A DNA stretch of 8,018 nucleotides, taken from contig CAJXWI010000095.1 in assembly GCA_913062735.1 (NCBI GenBank), positions 1 to 8,018 of the forward strand. The letters are read 5' to 3'. Under the pieces are notes generated by a model. It saw nothing but the letters and a program-made list of their open reading frames with translations. It ran no database searches and was not told the origin of the DNA. The stretch comes from an uncultured Arcobacter sp. Its GTDB lineage: Bacteria; Campylobacterota; Campylobacteria; Campylobacterales; Arcobacteraceae. Numbering within the stretch: position 1 is the first letter of the stretch; each line of letters opens with the position of its first letter. Shown here piece by piece: positions 1 to 5,930 of the stretch. A program made the translations under genes and the position numbers.

Positions 1-660
1 TTTTGACCATTCTTTTGAATCTAATTGTGGTTTCCAATTTTTATCAAACCACTTAGCACCAAAACTATTTGCCATTGTTGTGATAAAAGCCATGTTATCA
101 CCCCATCCAGCTTTTCCTCTTAAACAGATTCCATAAACACCTTCTTTTGGATTATGAATTGCTTTTGCAACATTAATAATATTATCCCAAGAATCGTTGT
201 CCTTAATACTCATTCCTGCTTTTTCAACAAGATCTTTTCTATACATAAGCATAGAACTTTCGCTGTAAAAAGGAGCTGCTACTAATTTTCCTTCAATAGA
301 TAGTCCTTCTCTAACTGCAGGAAAAATATCATCTACATCATATGAAGTATCAAACTTAAGTTCTTTAACCCAGCCACGTTTCCCCCAAATTGGTGCCTCA
401 TACATTCCAATTGTCATAACATCAAATTGACCACCTTTAGTAGTAATATCTGTAGTTAATCTTTGTCTTAATGTATTTTCATCCAACGTTACCCATTTTA
501 GGTTAATTGAAGGGTTTTCTTTTTCAAATACATGTGATAGTTTTTGCATTTCAACCATATGCCCATTATTCACAGTTGCTATTGTTAAATCTCCTGCATT
601 TAACAATAGAGCCGTCATACTAGAAAGTAATCCTACTTTAGCCAATTTTGTAATTTTCAT
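1..660 (-). CDS. Polyol (mannitol/sorbitol-type) ABC transporter substrate-binding protein, C-terminus beyond the window
   Basis: The minus frame is open from an ATG at 660-658 to the left edge, giving 220 residues without a stop. An AAGGAG ribosome site at 666-671 supports this start. Residues 1-22 form a signal peptide (two lysines, a hydrophobic stretch, then LNAG), so the mature protein should be periplasmic. What follows reads as an extracellular solute-binding protein family 1 lobe. The stretches DLTIATVNNG, LRQRLTTDI, GGQFDVMTIG, AAPFYSESSM, MYRKDL and YGICLRGKAGWGDNMAF closely resemble the SmoE/MtlE polyol-binding proteins of alphaproteobacteria as I remember them. Its role would be to capture a sugar alcohol and deliver it to membrane permeases, which presumably lie to the left, outside the window. 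It diverges from a HAD phosphatase and SorC regulator, which fits regulated uptake. The family call is firm; the exact ligand (mannitol, sorbitol, arabitol or other) is inference. Confidence 0.93.
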   Translation of the reverse strand, partial: MKITKLAKVGLLSSMTALLLNAGDLTIATVNNGHMVEMQKLSHVFEKENPSINLKWVTLDENTLRQRLTTDITTKGGQFDVMTIGMYEAPIWGKRGWVKELKFDTSYDVDDIFPAVREGLSIEGKLVAAPFYSESSMLMYRKDLVEKAGMSIKDNDSWDNIINVAKAIHNPKEGVYGICLRGKAGWGDNMAFITTMANSFGAKWFDKNWKPQLDSKEWSK

Positions 661-685
661 TCTATCTCCTTAATATTTTTCTAGT

Positions 686-724
686 TTATGAGCAATTGCT
701 ATTTTAAATAGCATAAGCTCATAA
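686..724. promoter_or_regulatory. 39-bp composite palindrome, candidate SorC-family operator
   Basis: Outer arms TTATGAGC (686-693) and GCTCATAA (717-724) are perfect reverse complements. Inner arms TGCTATTT (697-704) and AAATAGCA (706-713) are also perfect. Both layers share the same centre at 705, separated by three unpaired bases on each side. Read another way, there are two AGC-N4-GCT elements (691-700 and 710-719) in inverted orientation. It lies 26 bp upstream of the binding-protein ATG and is not followed by a T-run on either strand, so it is not a terminator. The structure is seen directly; assignment to the nearby SorC regulator is inference from position and from the palindromic operators typical of such oligomeric regulators. 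Confidence 0.6.
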
Positions 725-760
725 GTAATACTAACTCATTAAAACTTAGACCAGACTTAA

Positions 761-766
761 ATTATA
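761..766 (-). promoter_or_regulatory. Possible -10 box for the binding-protein gene
   Basis: On the minus strand this is a perfect TATAAT within a TATATATAAT run, giving a predicted transcript start near 754 and a leader of roughly 95 bases. The 39-bp palindrome would then lie inside the early transcribed region, where a bound repressor could act as a roadblock. A weaker TATTAC at 725-730 is an alternative that would put the palindrome over the start site. No convincing -35 box is seen, as is common in Campylobacterota. Confidence 0.35.
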
Positions 767-859
767 TATATTTTTCCTAAACACTAATCTTAAATATAAT
801 AACTATAAAAATAATTAATACATTAAGATAAATAAATGCTTATATAAATTAAATCTGTG

Positions 860-865
860 TATACT
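860..865 (+). promoter_or_regulatory. Possible -10 box for the HAD-SorC operon
   Basis: TATACT preceded by TGTG gives a predicted transcript start near 872 and a short leader of about 22 bases that includes the AGAAGG ribosome site at 881-886. No clear -35 is visible. A second TATAAT on this strand at 795-800 is an alternative with a longer leader. Confidence 0.4.
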
Positions 866-893
866 CTGTTTTATATTTAAAGAAGGCAAACAA

Positions 894-1592
894 ATGAATT
901 CAAGTAAGAATCAAAATATAGAACTTGTTATTTTTGATTGTGATGGTGTTTTAATTGACAGTGAATTAATAAGTGTAAGAGTACTTAGTGAAGTTTTTTA
1001 TAGCAATGGTTTAGATATAAGCGTAGAATACATCAAAAAAAACTTCATAGGACATTCTTTTATAAATATTAATATACATATTAAAAAAGTTTTTAATAAA
1101 GTTCTTTCTGAAGATTTTGAAGAAAAATATAGAAATTCTTTATTAAGTACTTTTAAAAATGAATTATTAGCTAGTTCTGGAATTAAACACGTTCTTGAAA
1201 ATATTAATGTTCCTATTTGTGTAGCAACGAGTAGTAGTTTAATAAGAGCCAGATCTTCTTTAAAAATTGTTGATTTATTTGACTATTTTAATAATCAAGT
1301 ATACAGTGCTTATAATATGGGGAATAGAGGCAAACCCCAACCTGATATATATTTATTCTCAGCAGAACAGTTTAAGATTAAACCTGAGAATACATTGGTT
1401 ATAGAAGACAGTTTATTAGGTGTACAAGGCGCTGTAAATGCTGGAATGAAAGTATGTCACTATATTGGAGCAAGTCATTTAAAAGATTGGGATGAAAATC
1501 ACGAGTACAAATTTCAACCTAATATTGTTTTAAAAGATATGACTGATTTTTTTAAGATTTTCCCCTATTTAAAAAAGGAAACAAATAAATGA
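894..1592 (+). CDS. HAD-superfamily phosphatase (subfamily IA, beta-phosphoglucomutase/phosphoglycolate phosphatase-like)
   Basis: This 232-residue cytoplasmic protein carries all four HAD motifs. Motif I is FDCDGVLIDSE, with nucleophile Asp15 and acid/base Asp17. The motif II serine/threonine lies in VATSSS (110-115). The motif III lysine is Lys147 in GKPQPDIY. Motif IV is VIEDSLLGVQGA, with Glu171 and Asp172 as metal ligands. The segment between motifs I and II (about 25-95) is the helical cap expected of subfamily IA. An AGAAGG site at 881-886 fixes the start. The gene ends in an ATGA overlap with the SorC regulator, so the two are almost certainly co-expressed and translationally coupled. 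With a polyol-binding protein gene diverging next door, a sugar- or polyol-phosphate substrate is likely, but the motifs do not identify it. A mutase role cannot be excluded. Confidence 0.93.
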   Translation: MNSSKNQNIELVIFDCDGVLIDSELISVRVLSEVFYSNGLDISVEYIKKNFIGHSFININIHIKKVFNKVLSEDFEEKYRNSLLSTFKNELLASSGIKHVLENINVPICVATSSSLIRARSSLKIVDLFDYFNNQVYSAYNMGNRGKPQPDIYLFSAEQFKIKPENTLVIEDSLLGVQGAVNAGMKVCHYIGASHLKDWDENHEYKFQPNIVLKDMTDFFKIFPYLKKETNK

Positions 1593-2530
1593 CACAAAAA
1601 GAAATCGATAAATTAGATGGAGCAGCACGCGCAGGATGGTTATATTATGTAGCTGGATATACACAAGATCAAATTGCAAATGAATTTGGAATATCAAGAC
1701 AATCTGCCCAAAGAATGGTATCTCTTGCAATGACAGAGAAACTAATAAAAGTAAGACTTGATCACCCTATTTCTTCTTGTATGGATTTAAATGCAAAATT
1801 AATAAAAAAATATAATTTAAAAGAATGTGAAATTATTCCAAGTGTAGAAGATGGGAATAATGTTACAGGACTTGGAGAAGCAGGCGCTTCTATGATGGAG
1901 AAATACTTACTTCAAGAAAAAAAATTAATAATTGCTGTAGGAACAGGTAGAGTTCTTAAAATGATTGCAAACGAACTTTCCCCTATTAATAGTTCCCAAC
2001 ACAGTATTATATCACTTGTTGGAAATATGACCAATGATGGCTCTGCCTCTGCGCATGAAGTAGTAAGTAAAATATCAGATAAAGTAAACGCAACATACTT
2101 TCCAATGCCCTTACCTGTAATTGCTAACAGCTCAAAAGAAAAAGAATTATTACACAGTTTGCAATCAACAAGTAGTATTTTATCTTTAGCTAAACATGTT
2201 GACGTTACTTTTGTTGGAATTGGTCAATATGATCAAAATGCCCCTTTGTATAAAGACAGTTTTATTAATAAAGAAGAACTTCAAGGGCTTTTAGAAGCTA
2301 AGGCTGTAGGTGAAATTACAGGCTGGGCTTATAATAATAAAGGGGAAATAATACAAGGCCATAGCAATGATAAAGTAACAAGTATTCCCTTAGTAAAAAA
2401 CTCTAAAAAAGTAGTTATTGCAATAGCTGCAGGAGATAATAAACAAGAAGCAATAAAAGCAGCCTTAGAGGGAAAATTAATTAATGGATTAATTACCAAT
2501 GAACGTATGGCAGAGTTTTTATTACAATAA
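1589..2530 (+). CDS. SorC-family sugar-responsive transcriptional regulator
   Basis: The 313-residue protein has an N-terminal helix-turn-helix in the stretch YTQDQIANEFGISRQSAQ (about 24-41), with recognition helix around 37-48. It is followed by the large SorC/DeoR-type sugar-binding domain (about 60-313). Family landmarks include GLGEAGASMM, AVGTGRVLKMIA (the phosphosugar-binding loop near 116-127), ISLVGNMTNDGSASAHEVV, VTFVGIGQ, GEITGWAYNNKGE and the C-terminal AIAAGDNKQEAIKAAL with LITNERMAEFLL. Length is typical of the family. The start overlaps the HAD stop as ATGA, with AAGGAA at 1575-1580 and an 8-base spacer. SorC proteins bind palindromic operators and release or change state on binding phosphorylated sugars. 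The polyol setting resembles SmoC-type regulators. The probable target is the 39-bp palindrome at 686-724; effector identity is unknown. Confidence 0.93.
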   Translation: MTQKEIDKLDGAARAGWLYYVAGYTQDQIANEFGISRQSAQRMVSLAMTEKLIKVRLDHPISSCMDLNAKLIKKYNLKECEIIPSVEDGNNVTGLGEAGASMMEKYLLQEKKLIIAVGTGRVLKMIANELSPINSSQHSIISLVGNMTNDGSASAHEVVSKISDKVNATYFPMPLPVIANSSKEKELLHSLQSTSSILSLAKHVDVTFVGIGQYDQNAPLYKDSFINKEELQGLLEAKAVGEITGWAYNNKGEIIQGHSNDKVTSIPLVKNSKKVVIAIAAGDNKQEAIKAALEGKLINGLITNERMAEFLLQ

Positions 2531-2550
2531 AACAATAGCTATTAATTCTT

Positions 2551-2574
2551 GCGTAATATCCTCTTAGATTACGC
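2551..2574 (+). terminator. Possible terminator hairpin of the HAD-SorC operon
   Basis: GCGTAAT (2551-2557) and ATTACGC (2568-2574) form a perfect 7-bp stem around a 10-base loop, followed on the plus strand by the T-rich CTTTGATTTTTA. It starts 21 bases after the SorC stop codon. The right arm is also the last sense codons of the convergent diguanylate cyclase gene. On the minus strand no U-tract follows. The tail is interrupted, so the terminator is probably weak. Confidence 0.4.
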
Positions 2575-4021
2575 TTTGATTTTTACCTTGTGCTTTTGCT
2601 TGGTATAAATTTTTATCTACGCGTAAAAAAAGTTCATCTTTATTTTCATCTTTTTCTTTTAATGCAATACCTAAACTTACACTTATTTTTTTATTAATTA
2701 AGGAAAAAATATCTTCATTGTCTAAAATATTAAGTCTTAATTCTTCTGCCAAGGAGAAAGCTTCTTTTTCACTTGTATTTGTTAGAACAACAACAAATTC
2801 TTCCCCACCCCACCTAGCAAGCATGGTATTAGAAGAAAAACTGTTTTTAAGTACTTGTGAAATAAGTACAAGTATTTTATCTCCTACTTGATGTCCAAAG
2901 GTATCATTTATATTTTTAAAGTTATCTACATCCAATAAAATTAAAGCGATATCAGTATTTTCTTTTTTACGTGAAGAAAAAATACCTACTAAGGCATTTT
3001 CAAAAGAAAATCTATTAGAAAGACCTGTTAAGACATCTTGTTTTGCAAAAAATTCTAAGTTTTTTTGATAATGATTTATATAATAAATAATACTCAACAT
3101 AATCAAAATAATAATAAAAACAAAAATAGCTATATTAATAAAAAAGTTATCCGTAATACCTTTTATTACATCGTCTTCTTTTGCTTCAATACACAAAAAT
3201 AAATTCAATTCTTCAATAAAACGTATATTCAAGTGATAGGTTTTTCCTAAATACTCATATTGCAAAATATTATTTTTATCTTTTTGAAATGTTTTAATTT
3301 GTTTTCGAAGGATTTTTTTAAATTCTAAACTGTTTGATTTCTTAAAATTCTTTGATTTTATTATGATTGCATTGTTTTCATCAACAAAATATACCTCATG
3401 ATTGTACTTATCTTTATAGGTATCTAATAAAGAAGATACATGAGATGTTTCAATACCAACCCCTGCAATACCAATAAAGTCACCTTTTGAATTTCTTACT
3501 TTATGATTAGAAAAAATAGTTAAAGCATAATCATTCGCCATATCAATATCAATATTACTCTCATACTCATTTTTAGAATTTTTCAAACGAAAAAACCATT
3601 TATCTTCCGATTTTTTCTCCTTTATTACTTTCAAAATCCCTTTTTCATAATAATAATTTTTAGTAAAAGAAGAAACAAAAAAGCTACTTGAGGTAAGGTA
3701 TTTTGTTTTAATTGTTTTTAAATATTGTTTAATTTTATCAATATTATTTTCTTTATCTTTAATCCAATCAACTAAAAAAGTATTGTTCGACATTAACGAA
3801 GAAATGAGTTTGGCTTCTAACAAGTCTCTTTGTATTTCTGAATACACATTATCACTGCTTAAGGGCAATGAGTGTTGAGTTAAATCGCGTTTAGCAAGAT
3901 TTATTGCCATCTTATAACTCATAAATGATGCAAAAGAAAATCCCACAAAAAGAAGAAAAATAAGTAAGAAAAAAAATTTGTATTTGTTATTCAAAAAAGG
4001 CCTTATAAAATTATTTTTCAT
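2564..4021 (-). CDS. Membrane diguanylate cyclase with Cache-like periplasmic sensor and GGDEF domain
   Basis: The predicted protein is 485 residues. Transmembrane helices at about 15-35 and 292-314 flank a periplasmic region of some 255 residues. Within it, the stretch from KWFFRLKNSK through NDYALTIFSNHKVRNSKGDFIGIAGVGI to YFVDENNAII (about 141-220) is typical of a double-Cache ligand sensor. The cytoplasmic GGDEF domain (about 325-485) has DVLTGLSNR at its start, metal-binding Asp364 in LLDVDNFKNIND, and an intact signature GGEEF at 405-409. It should make cyclic di-GMP from two GTP in response to an extracellular small molecule. The RxxD product-inhibition site expected just before GGEEF is absent: Ser396 and Thr399 occupy the Arg and Asp positions. 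The start is uncertain, because the ATG has no ribosome site and a TATAAT (4022-4027) touches it. A TTG at 3994-3992 with AAGG at 4001-4004 would keep the first helix. It is convergent with the SorC gene. Confidence 0.92.
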   Translation of the reverse strand: MKNNFIRPFLNNKYKFFFLLIFLLFVGFSFASFMSYKMAINLAKRDLTQHSLPLSSDNVYSEIQRDLLEAKLISSLMSNNTFLVDWIKDKENNIDKIKQYLKTIKTKYLTSSSFFVSSFTKNYYYEKGILKVIKEKKSEDKWFFRLKNSKNEYESNIDIDMANDYALTIFSNHKVRNSKGDFIGIAGVGIETSHVSSLLDTYKDKYNHEVYFVDENNAIIIKSKNFKKSNSLEFKKILRKQIKTFQKDKNNILQYEYLGKTYHLNIRFIEELNLFLCIEAKEDDVIKGITDNFFINIAIFVFIIILIMLSIIYYINHYQKNLEFFAKQDVLTGLSNRFSFENALVGIFSSRKKENTDIALILLDVDNFKNINDTFGHQVGDKILVLISQVLKNSFSSNTMLARWGGEEFVVVLTNTSEKEAFSLAEELRLNILDNEDIFSLINKKISVSLGIALKEKDENKDELFLRVDKNLYQAKAQGKNQSVI

Positions 4022-4027
4022 ATTATA
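4022..4027 (-). promoter_or_regulatory. TATAAT directly abutting the diguanylate cyclase ATG
   Basis: The minus strand reads AAGTATAATATG, so a consensus -10 ends exactly where the annotated ATG begins. If it is used, the transcript would start inside the annotated gene near 4015, favouring the TTG start at 3994. If it is a chance match, the promoter lies further up, for example at TACAAT near 4098-4103. The 111 bases between this gene and the guaA terminator hold no other gene; only a 13-bp palindrome TTTCTT-T-AAGAAA (4061-4073) stands out. Confidence 0.3.
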
Positions 4028-4132
4028 CTTAAAAATTGTTTGTTTTAATTCAAAAAAATATTTCTTTAAGAAAGAGTTAATACCTTTGTTTATATTGTAA
4101 AAAAGAAAGAAGTATTATTAGAGCTATAAAGC

Positions 4133-4165
4133 AAAAAAAGAATGTAAGCTTACATTCTTTTTTTT
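4133..4165 (-). terminator. Rho-independent terminator of guaA
   Basis: An 18-bp perfect palindrome, GAATGTAAGCTTACATTC (4140-4157), is preceded by seven A and followed by eight T on the plus strand. It is thus a hairpin with a U-tract on either strand. It begins 15 bases after the guaA stop codon and separates guaA from the diguanylate cyclase gene, which lies downstream in the same direction. Confidence 0.85.
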
Positions 4166-4179
4166 ACTTAAATTCTTAT

Positions 4180-5715
4180 TTATTCCCACTCAATTGTAGC
4201 AGGTGGTTTCGAAGAAATATCATAAACAACTCTGTTTATTCCATCAACTTCATTTATTATTCTTCTTGAAATTGTTTCTAGAATATCATGAGGAATATGT
4301 GCGAAAGTTGCAGTCATACCATCTGTTGCATCTACAATTCTTACACAAACAGTATTGTCATACGTTCTATTATCACCCATAACACCTACCGATTTTACAT
4401 TTAACATAACAGTAAATGCTTGCCATGTTTTTTCATAATATCCAGTAGCATGTAAAACATCTAACATAATTACATCCGCTTTTCGCAAGATTTCTAAATC
4501 GTCTTGGTTTACTGCACCCATGATTCGAATAGCAAGTCCAGGGCCTGGAAAAGGATGTCGTGCTAACATATCAGTAGGAAGTCCTAATTCAGCTCCTAAG
4601 AGTCTTACTTCATCTTTAAAGATTTCTCTTAAAGGCTCAATTAACTCAAAAGTCATCCAATCTGGAAGTCCTCCAACATTATGATGTGATTTAATCGTTT
4701 TAGAAGGCCCTTTTACAGATACAGATTCAATAACATCTGTATATAAAGTTCCTTGCGCTAAAAATTCAATACCATCGTGCTTTTTTGCTTCTACATCAAA
4801 TACTTCAATAAATGTTTCACCAATGATTTTTCTTTTTGTCTCAGGATCAACAACACCTTCAAGACGTGTTAAGAATTTTTCACTCGCATCAAGGGTAATT
4901 AAAGGAACCCCTCTTAATTTAAACATAGCTTGAACTTGTTCTACTTCATTGGCACGTAATAATCCATTATCTACAAAAACAGGTACTAATTGATCTCCAA
5001 TTGCTTCTGCTAATAGTGTTGCAACTACAGATGAATCAACACCCCCAGATACACCACATAAAACTTTTTTATTTCCAACTTTTTCTTTAATTAAATTAAT
5101 TTGTTCTTTTGCAAAAGAACCCATATTCCAAGTAGATTCACAAGAACATATATTCTTAGCAAAATTCTTTAAAAGTTGACTTCCTTCTGCTGAATGATAT
5201 ACTTCAGGATGGAATTGAAATGCGTAAATTTTTTCATCTTCATTAGCAATAGCTGCATAAGGAGAATTTTCACTTGTTGCAATTACTTCAAAACCTGATG
5301 GTAATTCATCCACTTTATCTCCATGGCTCATCCAAACAATTTGTCCATCACTTGAATCTTTGAATAAAGGACTTTCTTTTTCAAATTTTAATTTAGCTTT
5401 TCCATATTCATGATTTATAGCAGGAATAACAGAGCCTCCAAAAAATTGAGAAATTAATTGCATTCCATAACATATTCCTAAAATAGGTAAACCTAATTTA
5501 AAAATTTCTTCATCTGGATGGTAAGAACCTTCTGCATAAACAGAAGCAGGCCCACCTGATAATATAATACCTTTAGGCGCTCTTGCCATAATATCTTCAA
5601 TTCGTTCATTGTATGGCACGATTTCAGAATAAACTCCAGCTTCTCTTAGTTTTCTAGCGATGATTTGTGTATATTGACTACCAAAATCTAATACTACTAT
5701 TGGTACATGTTTCAT
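4180..5715 (-). CDS. guaA: GMP synthase (glutamine-hydrolysing)
   Basis: This cytoplasmic enzyme converts XMP to GMP using ATP and glutamine, the last step of de novo GMP synthesis. The 511-residue product has the usual full length. The N-terminal class I glutamine amidotransferase domain (about 5-190) carries the nucleophile Cys82 in GICYGMQ and the triad partners His169 and Glu171 in [10 protein letters not shown]. The ATP-pyrophosphatase domain has the P-loop SGGVDSS at 223-229. The C-terminal dimerisation domain includes [12 protein letters not shown] (about 386-397) and ends in KPPATIEWE, the expected terminus. The start ATG at 5715 has AAGGAA at 5724-5729. The gene is flanked by its own terminator and promoter and looks monocistronic. 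No purine riboswitch is visible in the leader. Nothing is anomalous. Confidence 0.99.
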   Translation of the reverse strand: MKHVPIVVLDFGSQYTQIIARKLREAGVYSEIVPYNERIEDIMARAPKGIILSGGPASVYAEGSYHPDEEIFKLGLPILGICYGMQLISQFFGGSVIPAINHEYGKAKLKFEKESPLFKDSSDGQIVWMSHGDKVDELPSGFEVIATSENSPYAAIANEDEKIYAFQFHPEVYHSAEGSQLLKNFAKNICSCESTWNMGSFAKEQINLIKEKVGNKKVLCGVSGGVDSSVVATLLAEAIGDQLVPVFVDNGLLRANEVEQVQAMFKLRGVPLITLDASEKFLTRLEGVVDPETKRKIIGETFIEVFDVEAKKHDGIEFLAQGTLYTDVIESVSVKGPSKTIKSHHNVGGLPDWMTFELIEPLREIFKDEVRLLGAELGLPTDMLARHPFPGPGLAIRIMGAVNQDDLEILRKADVIMLDVLHATGYYEKTWQAFTVMLNVKSVGVMGDNRTYDNTVCVRIVDATDGMTATFAHIPHDILETISRRIINEVDGINRVVYDISSKPPATIEWE

Positions 5716-5761
5716 TTAACAAATTCCTTTTTTTTATCTTAAGTTTGATCTTATTATCGGG

Positions 5762-5767
5762 ATTATA
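5762..5767 (-). promoter_or_regulatory. Probable -10 box of guaA
   Basis: A perfect TATAAT on the minus strand in the context TTTAGATATAATC gives a predicted transcript start near 5755 and a leader of about 40 bases with the AAGGAA ribosome site. A second, weaker GATAAT lies at 5753-5758. It is located between the nhaD terminator and guaA, so guaA need not depend on read-through from nhaD. Confidence 0.5.
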
Positions 5768-5847
5768 TCTAAAAGTCTATTTATCTTTGCTAAAAGGATA
5801 AAGTTCCTATTTATGGGGATAAAAAGAGAAATTAGATTATTTTTTGG

Positions 5848-5883
5848 TTTTTTGCCTTAGTTATTAATAAAAAAGGCAAAAAA
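5848..5883. repeat. Inverted repeat overlapping the nhaD terminator U-tract
   Basis: TTTTTTGCCTT (5848-5858) and AAGGCAAAAAA (5873-5883) are perfect 11-base arms around a 14-base loop. No T-run follows on the minus strand, so alone it is a poor terminator. Its right arm shares the A-tract that encodes the U-tail of the preceding nhaD terminator. Confidence 0.55.
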
Positions 5884-5914
5884 AAACCTTACATCCAAAG
5901 ATGCAAGGTTTTTA
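5881..5914 (-). terminator. Rho-independent terminator of nadB-nhaD
   Basis: On the minus strand AACCTTGCATC (5910-5900), loop TTTG and GATGTAAGGTT (5895-5885) form a stem with a single G-U wobble, extended by A-U pairs and followed by a run of T. On the plus strand the wobble becomes an A-C mismatch, so the hairpin is tuned for leftward transcription. It begins about 17 bases after the nhaD stop. Confidence 0.85.
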
Positions 5915-5930
5915 TAAAAAGAAAGGAAGC

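Noticed and set aside
2329..2535. Minus-strand open frame over the end of the SorC gene
   Set aside because: It is antisense to the conserved C-terminal SorC motifs and has no recognisable product.
4061..4073. 13-bp palindrome TTTCTT-T-AAGAAA upstream of the diguanylate cyclase
   Set aside because: It is short and low-complexity in very AT-rich DNA, so it is expected by chance; no partner regulator is suggested.
4133..4165. Long perfect palindrome with A- and T-runs as a possible operator or recombination site
   Set aside because: Its position just after the guaA stop and the A-run/hairpin/T-run layout are fully explained by a bidirectional intrinsic terminator.
5716..5761. Possible purine riboswitch in the guaA leader
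   Set aside because: The leader is only about 40 bases and contains no paired-stem architecture, just a promoter-proximal ribosome site.
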